Of a DNA stretch of 64,000 bases, positions 27,601 to 35,870 are shown one piece after another. The stretch's first letter is position 1. Each line of letters opens with the position of its first letter. Source of the stretch: Closterium sp. NIES-65 (taxonomy: Eukaryota; Streptophyta; Zygnematophyceae; Desmidiales; Closteriaceae). Location: assembly GCA_948144175.1 (NCBI GenBank), contig CANXME010002412.1, positions 1 to 64,000 on the forward strand. Reading direction: 5' to 3'. A model generated the notes under the pieces. The model did not search any database. It was not told the DNA's origin and worked only from the letters and a program-made list of their open reading frames with translations. The translations under genes were made by a program, and so were the position numbers.

Positions 27601-30600
27601 CACACGCTAGGCCCTTGTTCTTGCAATTTTGCACATGCTAGACCCTTGTTCTTTTTATTTTGCACTCACTAGGCCCTTGCTCTTGATTTTTGCGAACGGT
27701 AGGCCCTTGTTCTTGATTTTTTGTACATGCTAGGCGCTTGCTCTTGCTATTTTGCACTCGCTACGCCCGTGTTCTTGCAATTTTGCACATGCTAGGCCCT
27801 TGTTCTTACAATTTTGCACACGCTAGGCCCTTGTTCTTTATATTTTGCACACGCTAGGCCCTTGTTCTTTTTATTTTGCACACGCAAGGCCCTTGTTCTT
27901 GCTATTTTGCACACGCTATGCCCTAGTTCTTTTTATTTTGCACACGCTAGGCTCTTGTTCTTGCAATTTTGCACATGCTAGACCCTTGTTTTTTTTATTT
28001 TGCACACGATAGGCCCTTGTTCTTTGAATTTTGCACACGCTAGGCCCTTGTTCTTGCTATTTTGCACATGCTAGACCCTTGTTCTTTTTATTTTGCACAC
28101 GCTATGCCCTTGTTCTTTTTTTTTTGCACAAGCTAGGCCCTTGTTCTTGCAATTTTGCACATGCTAGACCCTTGTTCTTTTTATTTTGCACACGCTAGGC
28201 CCTTGTTCTTGCAATTTTGCACATGCTAGATCCTTGTTTTTTATATTTTGCACACGCTATGCCCTTGTTCTTTTTATTTTGCACACGCCAGGCCCTTGTT
28301 CTTGCAATTTTGCACATGCTATACCCTTGTTCTTTTTATTTTGCACACGCTAGGCCCTTGTTCTTGCTATTTCGCGAACGCTAGGCCCTTGTTCTTGATT
28401 TTTTGCACACGCTAGGCCCTTGCTCTTGCTATTTTGCACTCGCTAGGCCCTTGTTCTTGCAATTTTGCACAAGCTAGGCTCTTGTTCTTGCAATTGTGCA
28501 CACGCTAGGCCCTTGTTCTTTATATTTTGCACATGCTAGGCCCTTGTTCTTTTTATTCTGCACACGCTAGGCCCTTGTTCTTGCTATTTTGCACACGCTA
28601 TGCCCTTGTTCTTGCAATTTTGCACACGCTAGTTCCTTGCTCTTGCTATTTTGCGAACGCTAGGCCCTTTTTCTTGATTTTTTGCACACGCTAGGCCCTT
28701 GCTCTTGCTATTGTGCACTTGCTAGGCTCTTGTTCTAGCAAAATTGAACATGCTAGGCCCTTGTTCTTGCAATTTTACACACGCTTGGCCCTTGTTCTCA
28801 TTACTTTGCACACGCTAGGCCCTTGTTCTTTTTATTTTGCACACGCTAGGCCCTTGTTCTTGCTATTCTGCACACGCTATGCCCTTGTTCTTTTTATTTT
28901 GCACACGCTATGCCCTTGTTCTTGTAATTTTGCACATGCTAGACCTTTGTTCTTTTTATTTTGCACATGCTAGACCCCTGTTCTTGCTCTTTCGCGAACG
29001 CTAGGCCCTCGTTCTTGATTTTTTGCACACGCTAGGCCCTTGCTCTTGCTATTTTGCACTTGCTAGGCCCTTGTTCTTGCAATTTTGCACACGCTAGGCC
29101 CTTGTTCTTGCAATTTTGCACATGCTAGACACTTGTTCTTTTTATTTTGCACACGCTAGGCCCTTGTTCTTGCTATTTCGCGAACGCTAGGCCCTTGTTC
29201 TTGATTTTTTGCACAGGCTAGGCCCTTGCTCTTGCTATTTTGCACTCGCTAGGCCCTTGTTCTTGCAACTTTGCACAGACTAGGCCCTTGTTCTTGTAAT
29301 TTTGCACACGCTAGGCCCTTGTTCTTTTTATTTTGCACACAGTAGGCCCTTGTTCTTGCAATTTTGCACACGCTAGGCCCTTGTTCTTTTTATTTTGCAC
29401 ACGCTAGGACCTTGTTATTTTTATTTTGCACACGCTAGGTCATTCTTCTTGCTATTTTGCACACGCTATGCCCTTGTTCTTTTTATTTTGCACACGCTAG
29501 GCCCTTGTTCTTTTTTTTTTGCACACGCTAGGCCCTTGTTCTTGCTATTTTGCAAACGCTATGCCTTTGTTCTTCATATTTTGCACGCGCTAGGCCCTTG
29601 TTCTTGCTCTTTCGCGAACGCTAGGCCCTTGTTCTTGATTTTTTGCACACGCTAGGCCCTTGCTCTTGCTATTTTGCACTCGCTAGGCCTTTGTTCTTGC
29701 AATTTTGCACATGCTAGGCCCTTGATCTTGCAATTTTGTACACGCTAGGCCCTTGTTCTTTTTATTTTGCACACGCTAGGCCCTTGTTCTTTTTATTTTG
29801 CACACGCTAGGCCCTTGTTCTTGCTATTTTGCAAATGCTATGCCCTTGTTCTTTATATTTTGCACACGCTAGGCCCTTGTTCTTGCAATTTTGCACATGC
29901 TAGACCCTTGTTTTTTTTATTTTGCGAACGCTAGGCCCTTGTTCTTGATTTTTTGCACAGGCTAGGCCCTTGCTCTTGCTATTTTGCACTCGCTAGGCCC
30001 TTTTTCTTGCAATTTTGCACAGGCTAGGCCCTTGTTCTTGCAATTTTGCACACGCTAGGCCCTTGTTCTTTTTATTTTGCACACGCTAGGACCTTGTTCT
30101 TTTTATTTTGCACACGCTAGGTCATTCTTCTTGCTATTTTGCACACGCTATGCCCTTGTTCTTTTTATTTTGCACACGCTAGGCCCTTGTTCTTGCAATT
30201 TTGCACATGCTAGACCCTTGTTCTTTTTATTTTGCACACGCTAGGCCCTTGCTCTTGATTTTTGTGAACGGTAGGCCCTTGTTCTTGATTTTTTGTACAC
30301 GCTAGGCGCTTGCTCTTGCTATTTTGCACTCGCTAGGCCCTTGTTCTTGCAATTTTGCACACGCTAGGCCCTTGTTCTTGCAATTTTTCACACGCTAGGC
30401 CCTTGTTCTTTGTATTTTGCACACGCTAGGCCCTTGTTCTTGCTATTTCGCGAACGCTAGGCCCTTGTTCCTTATTTTTTGCACACGCTAGGCCCTTGCT
30501 CTTGCTATCTTGCACTCGCTAGGCCCTTGTTCTTGCAATTTTGCACACGCTAGGTTCTTGTTCTTGCAATTTTGCACACGCTAGGCCCTTGTTCTTTTTA

Positions 30601-30730
30601 TTTTGCACACGCTAGGCCCTTGTTCTAATTATTTTGCACACGCTAGGCCCTTGTACTTGCTCTTTGCACACGCTATGCCCTTGTTCTTTTTATTTTGCAC
30701 ACGCTAGGCCCTTGTTCTTGCAATTTTGCA

Positions 30731-30735
30731 CATGC
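30731..30735. repeat. Left target-site duplication, CATGC
   Basis: CATGC directly abuts the TG of the 5' LTR and is repeated directly after the CA of the 3' LTR at 38240-38244. The uninterrupted satellite monomer reads GCACATGCTAGACC with one CATGC, as in the nearby intact monomer at 30206-30210. Confidence 0.95.
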
Positions 30736-30870
30736 TGTCAGATTATATGTAGCTGATGCATGTATTGTAGGCTGTAGTGGGGTAGCTCATATGGGGTACA
30801 ACCCAATTAGGGTTGGTACTTGTACTTGTTTCATTTTGATAGTGCCATTCACTTTCCTCTCAACTCAACA
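30736..30870 (+). repeat. 5' LTR (135 bp)
   Basis: Starts TGTCAGATTATA and ends CTCAACTCAACA, with the canonical TG...CA ends. It is unusually short for a copia LTR. It differs from the 3' LTR at three sites, the first being G at 30749 against T at 38118. A TATA-like ATTATATGTA lies at 30742-30751. A 6-bp perfect hairpin (CAACCC / GGGTTG, 5-nt loop) occupies 30799-30815. No AATAAA signal is seen. The U3, R and U5 limits cannot be fixed from sequence alone. Confidence 0.95.
30799..30815. promoter_or_regulatory. LTR hairpin with telomere-like AACCCTA motif
   Basis: CAACCC and GGGTTG form a perfect 6-bp stem around AATTA. The complement reads CCAACCCTAATTG, containing AACCCTA, the plant telomere unit that also acts as a 'telo box' in plant promoters. 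The same hairpin is in the 3' LTR (38168-38184). A diverged form with a conserved 5-bp stem is in the unrelated-copy solo LTR (40228-40242). A regulatory role is inference. Confidence 0.45.
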
Positions 30871-30881
30871 TGGTATAGAGC
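30871..30881 (+). promoter_or_regulatory. Primer-binding site, initiator-Met tRNA type
   Basis: TGGTATAGAGC directly follows the 5' LTR with no spacer. Plant copia elements typically carry TGGTATCAGAGC, complementary to the 3' end of initiator methionine tRNA. This copy lacks one C after TGGTAT, which would leave a bulge in the primer duplex. It is where minus-strand DNA synthesis would start. Confidence 0.8.
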
Positions 30882-31168
30882 GGGTCCTTCCTAAGGACTA
30901 TTGTTTAAGGGCCCACCCACGAAATTTTCGCTGCCCGGAGCGCGCCCTTCGCTCCTCGAAGCGCGCTCCCCCCTTAGTCCTTCTCGTGCTGCCCTTGTGG
31001 CCCCCGTGAGTCTCGCGCGCGACCTTTTTTTTCGCGCGCGTGGCCTGGGCCACGTCTTGCTGGCCTTACTGCTGCGTCGCGCCGCCCTCGCGGCCCCCTA
31101 GCGCCGCCCCAGCGGCCTCCTCGCCTGTCTCTGCAGGCCCCGCCGTCGCACCTGCCGGCCCCGCCGCT

Positions 31169-31400
31169 GCACCCGACGGCTCCGCCGTCCCCTCCGCCGG
31201 CCCCGCTGCTGCACCCGACGGCTCCGCCGTCCCCCTTTGTCGGCCCCCGCCGCTGCATCCGACGGCTCCGCCGTCCCGCTTTGCCGGCCCCGCCGCTGCA
31301 CCCGACGGCTCCGCCGTCCCCTTTACCGGCCCCGCCGCTGCACTTGACGGCTCAGCCGTCCCCTCTACCGGCCCCGCCGCTGCACCTGACGGCCCCTCCG
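31169..31400. repeat. 42-44-bp minisatellite in the leader
   Basis: Six units begin with GCACCCGACGGCTCCGCCGT or close variants at 31169, 31211, 31255, 31298, 31340 and 31382. The spacings are 42, 44, 43, 42 and 42 bp. The changing length breaks any shared reading frame and argues that the leader is not translated. Confidence 0.85.
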
Positions 31401-31553
31401 CCGTCCCTTTCTGACGGCCCCGCCGTCCCCTTTTGCCGGCCCCACAACTGCACCTGACGACCCCGCCGTCCCCTTTCTGACGGCCCCGCCACTACCCCTG
31501 ACGGCCCCGCCACTGCATCTCCCGGCCCAACAGCCCCAGCAACTGCGCCGCCT

Positions 31554-31770
31554 CAGCAGCCGAGCCGCCCCAGCAGCCGAGCCGTCCCAGCAGCCGAGCC
31601 GCCCCAGCGGCCGAGCCGCCCCAGCAGCCGAGCCGCCCGAGCCGCCGAGCCGCCCGAGCCGCCCAGCAGCCGAGCCGCCGTGGCAGCCGAGCCGCCCCTG
31701 CAGCCGAGCCGCCCCAGCAGCCGAGCAGCCGAGCCGCCGAGCCGCCCGAGCCACCCGAGCTGCCCGAGCC
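31554..31770. repeat. 17-bp CAGCAGCCGAGCCGCCC minisatellite in the leader
   Basis: Units start at 31554, 31571 and 31588 (17-bp spacing). They then degrade into mixed GAGCCGCC repeats up to about 31770, just upstream of gag. The 17-bp period is incompatible with a constant peptide repeat. Confidence 0.8.
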
Positions 31771-31837
31771 CCTTGCACTGCCCTGTCTGGTGAGCACTGA
31801 GCTTTCCTCTGCGCACTGCCCTCACCCTACTGCTGTC

Positions 31838-32353
31838 ATGGCTACCCCCAGTGTCCTCACCTTTGACGCTGAGGGCAGGGCCATCGACTTTGACGTGTGG
31901 GTAGACGATCTGCTGCTTTTCCTACAGTGCGACAGAGCTGACGGCCTCTCTCTCTTTGATCTCACTTCTGGTGCCTCTCTCGCCCCTGCTGCTACTGAGG
32001 ATGCCACTGTTCGCTCACAGTGGGCCACACGCGATGCTGCTGCACGTCTTGCTGTGCGTCGCCACCTCCGCCCCGCTGAGCGTGCACACTTTGGGTCGTA
32101 CAAGAGTGCTAAGACCTTGTACGACGCCGTTATTGCACGCTACTCCACCCCTGCCACTGCTGCACTGAGCCGCCTCATGCTACCGTACCTCTTTCTCGAC
32201 CTTGCTGCTTTTGCCACAGTCGCCGACCTCATTACCCACCTGCGCACTAGTGACGCTCGCTTCCGCGCTGCATTTCTCGCTGAGTTCTGCGCCAAGAACC
32301 CCCCCCCCCCCCCAGTACTTCACTCTCTACTACATAGTCACCCGCCTCCCTGA
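31838..32353 (+). pseudogene. Copia gag, N-terminal part (frame broken at a C-run)
   Basis: N-terminal capsid-like part of the retrotransposon Gag. I choose the ATG at 31838 (MATPSVLTFDAEG); the frame also runs upstream to a GTG at 31790, but no ATG lies there. The visible residues WVDDLLLFLQ, RRHLRPAE and ARYSTPATAALSRLMLPYLF fit the helical, Leu- and Trp-anchored start of copia Gag proteins by position and pattern. I see no catalytic motif. True coding probably stops at the 15-C run at 32299-32313. After it this frame gives a short foreign tail ending at 32353, while the Gag-like sequence resumes in another frame. Gag would form the cytoplasmic virus-like particle. Confidence 0.75.
32299..32313 (+). 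other. 15-C homopolymer with frameshift
   Basis: Fifteen consecutive C residues. Gag-like sequence leaves one frame here and continues in the next. Homopolymer slippage in the genome and a sequencing or assembly error are both plausible. The next frameshift, near 32617-32660, restores the original frame. Confidence 0.8.
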
Positions 32354-32640
32354 CTCCCTTCGAGGAGTCAGGGACGACTTACTCTCAGTCTGCCCCACCA
32401 CTCTCACCGTTGAGCTCCTCGAGAAGTCCCTCCTAGCGGCCGAGAAGAGCATTCTCGCTGTAGGGGCCTCTCGTGGTGACCCGCGCACCCCCATCTTTGA
32501 GGGGTGTTCCCCCTCCCCCCTCCTGCCCTCTGTCGCCTCTGCTGCCACGGCCGACCTCGTTGGTTTTGAGTCGGTCGGTGCGGCGTCTGCCCCCAGTTGG
32601 AGACGTCGCTCTGGCAAGAGCAAGGGGGGCGGGGCGGTGG
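32314..32640 (+). pseudogene. Copia gag, central part in shifted frame
   Basis: Continuation of Gag in a second frame after the C-run, about 100 residues. It starts QYFTLYYIVTRLPDSL and contains LRGVRDDLLSVCP and ELLEKSLLAAEKSI. This is the LPD...L...LL...E pattern typical of the end of the copia Gag domain. It then enters a Ser/Ala-rich and basic stretch (WRRRSGKSK). Coding passes back into the first frame within the G-run around 32617-32660. The frame itself stays open to 33095, but past the G-run it is only a shadow of the Gly-rich tract. It is not independent of the flanking gag pieces. Confidence 0.72.
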
Positions 32641-34060
32641 GGGAGGCGGCGGGGGCGATGGAGGCGGCGGTGGAGGCAGCGGAGGAGGTGAGGGTGGTAG
32701 CGGGAGTGGCGGCGGGAGTGGAGGTGTCAGCGGCGGCAGTGGAGGCGGGGGCGGCAGTGGCGGTGGTGGTGGGGGTGGAGGCGGAGGCGGTGGTGGTGGC
32801 GGCGACGGTGGGGGTGGCGGTGGCGGTGGAGGTGGTGGCGGCGGCGCCGGAGGAGGCGGCGGAGGGGGCGGCGGCAGTCGTGGCTCGTCGCGGAGGAGTG
32901 GCTCCGGTGGTGGTCAGCGCCAGCAGCAGCAGCGTGGTCAGGAGACCCTCTCCCCGCAGCAGCTCCGTGAGTGGTACGCTGCACGTCAGAGGGGTGGGGG
33001 TCCTAGTCCGTGCACCTACGTCCTGCGCACTGGTGACCGTGCGGATGAGCTGTGTGGTGGTCCACACTCCGCTCAGCACTGCTTCGGCCGCCTGACTGAC
33101 GCTTGGCGCCGCCACTTTCCTGACGCCTCTGAGATCCCTCGCTGGGACCAGCTGTATAGGGCAGGAGTAGCTATCTTTGATCTTGACTTTGATGCTATTC
33201 TTCGTGCCATGTATGCTGTAACTATTAGTGAGGAGGGTGACTGTTACCGGTGTTTCCCGCCCGACCCGGGCATTGGTACTGCGGCTCCAGGTGCTGTTGA
33301 GGCTGCTACTCCAGGTGCTGTTGAGACTGCTGCGCTAGGTGCTGTTGCGGCTGCTGCTCTAGGTGCCAGTGAGTCTGTGTCCCCAGGTGCTGGTGAGTCT
33401 GCTCTCTCAGGTACAGCGTCCGCTCCGCCCTCTCTCACCTTCACTCTTGACTCAGGAGCGTCTCGCTCCTTCTTTCGAGACCGCACCACACTCACGCCGC
33501 TTAGTCGGCCTGTGGCGGTCTCCCTTGCGGACCCCTCTGGGGGTCCTGTTCTGGCTCGCTACTCCACTGTCCTTCCGTGCCCTGCGGTCCCGTCTGGCTC
33601 CCTGTCCGGTCTCTACCTCCCCTCGTTTTCTACGAACTTGGTGGCGGGTGCTGACCTCCAGGATGCAAGGGTTGACCAGTTCACCCCTGCACGCCGACGA
33701 GACACCCACTGCACGGACGCGGACACGGGTCGACACTTGACCACGTTCACACGTGGGCCGGCGTCGAGCCTGTACACCCTCACTGTTCCGTCTCCTCCTC
33801 CTGCGTCTGGTCAGGTAGCTGCGTCGGGTCAGGTGTTTGCTGCAGCGTCCAGGTCTGGTCCGGAGTCTGCTCCCTGCTCGTGTCGCCTCCTATCCCACGA
33901 GACCCTCTTGTGGCACCACAGGATGGGTCACCCCTCCCTGCCCCGTCTCCGGAGCATGGCCTCTCGCCTTCTTGTCTCTGGCCTTCCCCGGTCCCTCCCT
34001 CCCCTTCCTCCGGGGCCTGGCCCTCCCTGTGTCCCCTGTGTCGAGGGTCGCCTGCGGGCT
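32641..34060 (+). pseudogene. Gag C-terminus, protease and integrase zinc finger
   Basis: Third coding piece, in the original gag frame. It opens with a Gly-rich tract of about 85 residues (to about 32880), then basic RGSSRRSGSGG and QQQQRGQ. A Cys/His cluster follows: C-x13-C-x3-H-x4-C from 33011 and CYRC from 33242. This is not the classical C-x2-C-x4-H-x4-C knuckle. An Ala/Gly linker leads to the aspartic protease motif TLDSGAS, with the catalytic Asp at 33449-33451. The GAG-pre-integrase / zinc-finger region follows: LLWHHRMGHPS with His at 33917 and 33929, and CVPC with Cys at 34028 and 34037, giving HHCC. The piece ends at a frameshift near 34050-34080. The products would be nucleocapsid, the polyprotein-processing protease and the start of integrase. 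Confidence 0.85.
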
Positions 34061-34922
34061 ACCCCTCACTTCCTCCCCCTTTCCTCCGACGGAGGCCCCG
34101 ATGCAGACGCTTCACATGGACGTGTGGGGCCCAGCCCGCATCCGTGGACAGGGTCACGAGCGCTACTTCCTGCTGGTGATTGACGACTACTCGTGTTACA
34201 CCACCGTCTTCCCCTTGCGCAGCAAGGGTGAGGTCATTGAGGTGTTGATCGACCGGATCCGCGCAGCTCGTCTCCAGCTCAGGCTGAGCTTCGGCTCGGA
34301 CTTTCCTGTTTTGCGTCTGCACTCGGACAGAGGCGGAGAGTTCTCCTCCGGCCTTCTGCGAGCCTACTGTCGTGCACGAGGCATCCGCCAGACCTTCACG
34401 CTTCCGGACTCTCCACAGCAGAATGGGATTGCTGAGCGCCGCATCGGCATTGTCATGGACGTCGCCCGTACGTCCATGGTGCATGCGGCTGCCCCCCATT
34501 TTCTGTGGCCGTTTGCGGTGAGGTACGCCGCGCATCAGATCAACCTTCAGCCCAGGGTCTCCAGACCGGAGACCTCCCCAGCTCTGCTGTGGACGGGGAA
34601 GGTTGGAGATGCGTCGGCGTTCCGTGTCTGGGGATCTCGGGCGTTTGTCCGCGACTTGTCTGCGGACAAGCTGTCTCCTCGTGCTGCTCCTTGCGTCTTC
34701 CTGGGTTTCCCCCCTGACGCACCTGGGTGGCAGTTTTACCACCCCATCTCTCGTCGTGTTCTGTCCTCCCAGGACGTCACGTTCGACGAGTCGGTTCCCT
34801 TCTACCGGCTCTTCCTCTACCGCACTCCGTCCCTTCCCCCACCGCCCCTCTTCCTGGTCCCAGGTCCCCCCCCGGTAGACCCCCTCCCCCCTCAGGGTCC
34901 TGCCCCTTCAGGTGTGTCTTAG
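34061..34922 (+). pseudogene. Copia integrase core, ended by in-frame TAG
   Basis: Catalytic core of integrase, which inserts the cDNA into the host genome. The DDE triad is intact: Asp in HMDVWGP (34119-34121), Asp in LHSDRGGEF (34326-34328) and Glu in NGIAERR (34434-34436). The second and third are 35 residues apart (D-x35-E). Conserved downstream blocks VWGSRAFVRD, CVFLGFPPDAPGW and VTFDESVPFY are typical of copia integrases. It reads in a different frame from the HHCC finger just upstream, so integrase is split by a 1-nt shift near 34050-34080. A TAG at 34920-34922 interrupts the frame, which stays open and repetitive after it; a C-to-T change of a CAG codon is the simplest explanation. 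Confidence 0.88.
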
Positions 34923-35870
34923 GTAGACGCGGTCGAGCCTGTTGAGGTCACTGGTGACTCTGGTGCTGCTGCGGGTGCGGAGCCTCGGGGTGCTGAGCCT
35001 GGGGGTGCTGAGACTGGGGGTGCTGAGCCTGGGGGTGCTGAGCCTGGGGGTGCTGAGCCTGGGGGTGCTGAGACTAGGGGTGCTGAGCCTGGGGGTGCTG
35101 AGACTGGGGGTGCTGAGCCTGGGGGTGCTGAGCCTGGGGGTGCTGAGCCTGGGGGTGCTGAGCCCAGAGGTGCTGAGTCTGGGGGTGCTGCGACTGGGGG
35201 TGCTGAGCCCTGGGGTACTGCGTCTCGGAGTGCTGCGCCTGCAGCTTCTGTTCCTGGTGGTTCGAGCCGCGAGCCGCTCTCTCCTCTGGAGCTGCGTGAG
35301 TGGTTTGCCCGGCGCTGGAGGCGCGCTGCTGGAGCTGGGGGTGCTGCGGGTGCTGGAGGTTCTGTTACTGCCAAGGGAGCTGGTACCACGGGTCCCGGAG
35401 GTGCTCGTACTGAGAGTACTGGAGCTGCCGGGCCCGGGGGTGCCTCTGGAGCTGGAGCTGCTGCGGGTGCTGGCGCTGAGTCTACGACTGTCGGTCCTAC
35501 TGCGGGTACTTCTGGCGCTGCTGGAGGTGCTGGAGTTGGAGCTGCTACTGGTGCTGGTGCTGCCTCTGGAGGTGTTGGTGCTGTCCCTGCTGTCTCTGGC
35601 GGTGCTGCGCGGCCTCGGCCGTACTTCGTTCCGCTCCTCCAGCAGGTTCTTGGTCTCCCGCCTTCCACTGGTTCTTCTCCTCCCGTAGAGTGTCCACGGC
35701 CTGTCCTGTCGCAGTCACAGTTACAGCCCGCCTCTCCCCTGCCTTCTCCTTCTCCCTACACTGGTCCTATTGGAGGTCTTGCTGAGCGTCGTGAGCCTGC
35801 GTCCCGCCCTGCGTCGCCAGTCCGAGCTGCTCGCCCTTGTGGTCACGGTTCGCGTCAGCGTCCTCCCTGG
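34923..35870 (+). pseudogene. Repetitive Ala/Gly/Glu-rich linker between integrase and RT
   Basis: Same frame as integrase, downstream of the TAG. About 315 codons of low-complexity linker. The first third is built of AEPGG-type pentapeptides from a 15-bp minisatellite. Gly/Ala-rich sequence follows, with a short unique stretch (LELREWFARRWRR) and a Pro/Ser-rich end. Copia polyproteins commonly have a variable linker here, but this one is long and repetitive. Coding moves to the RT frame near 35855-35900. Open frames on the opposite strand and in the other forward frame are shadows of this GC-rich repeat. Confidence 0.68.
34988..35225. repeat. 15-bp in-frame minisatellite in pol
   Basis: About 15 units of GGTGCTGAGCCTGGG and close variants. 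The period is a multiple of 3, so the array keeps a pentapeptide (AEPGG) repeat. This contrasts with the frame-breaking minisatellites of the leader and supports that this part was translated. Confidence 0.88.

Larger units (their letters stand above)
1..30735. repeat. 31-bp satellite array, left arm
   Basis: Uninterrupted head-to-tail tandem array of a 31-bp monomer, about 990 copies, up to the retrotransposon. The consensus contains CACACGCTAGGCCC followed by TTGTTCTTGCAATTTTG. By count it has 5 A, 6 G, 9 C and 11 T, so it is 48% GC and pyrimidine-rich on this strand. No inversion of orientation is seen. Common variants are CACATG and CACACA for CACACG, CTAGACC and CTATGCC for CTAGGCC, and CTATTTTG or TTTTATTTTG for CAATTTTG. 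I found no host gene, tRNA, rRNA or CRISPR spacer here. Subregions are listed separately. A centromeric or pericentromeric role is plausible but is inference. Confidence 0.97.
19966..30735. repeat. T-type satellite domain up to the retrotransposon
   Basis: About 347 monomers with the CGCGAACG cassette recurring at 341 bp (for example 20443 to 20784) or at other multiples. A marker monomer CAATCTTGC at 21303 and its variant CAATCATGC at 22417 are 1,114 bp apart. The same pair occurs at 45977 and 47091 with the same internal spacing. The retrotransposon is inserted in a CACATGCTAGACC monomer at the right end of this domain. No gene. Confidence 0.82.
30882..31837 (+). other. GC-rich untranslated leader of the retrotransposon
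   Basis: A leader of about 950 bp between the primer-binding site and the gag ATG. It is strongly C-rich and holds two minisatellites. Open frames cross it on both strands, but the repeat periods (42-44 bp and 17 bp) do not preserve a reading frame, and no copia protein domain is recognisable. I treat it as noncoding packaging and leader sequence. The open frames are by-products of low stop-codon density in GC-rich DNA. Confidence 0.7.

Noticed and set aside
48-30695. Dozens of 60-117-codon open frames on both strands in the left satellite (repeating HTLGPCSC / AHARPLFL on plus, QNCKNKGLACAKLQEQGPS on minus)
   Set aside because: They are the satellite read in frames where CTAG is mutated. 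Lengths are set by the 93-bp stop spacing, starts are arbitrary, they occur equally on both strands, and frame-breaking indels are common.
30695-31009. 104-codon frame crossing satellite, 5' LTR and leader
   Set aside because: Chimera of three unrelated sequences with no domain; it is cut across the insertion boundary.
31040-31825. Overlapping Pro/Ala-rich (plus) and Gly/Arg-rich (minus) frames in the leader
   Set aside because: They follow 42-44-bp and 17-bp minisatellites whose periods break frame, and no known protein domain is visible.
32299-32313. Programmed ribosomal frameshift at the C-run
   Set aside because: It lies inside Gag and is undone by a second shift about 330 bp later. No pseudoknot or gag-pol boundary is there; slippage or read error is simpler.
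32330-33115. 261-codon Thr/Ala-rich minus-strand frame
   Set aside because: Shadow of the Gly-rich tract; GC-rich DNA has few stops.
34919-35668. 249-codon Pro/Ala-rich frame on the minus strand
   Set aside because: Reverse complement of the 15-bp GGTGCTGAGCCTGGG repeat and GC-rich linker. No start context or domain, and the plus-strand frame continues the polyprotein.
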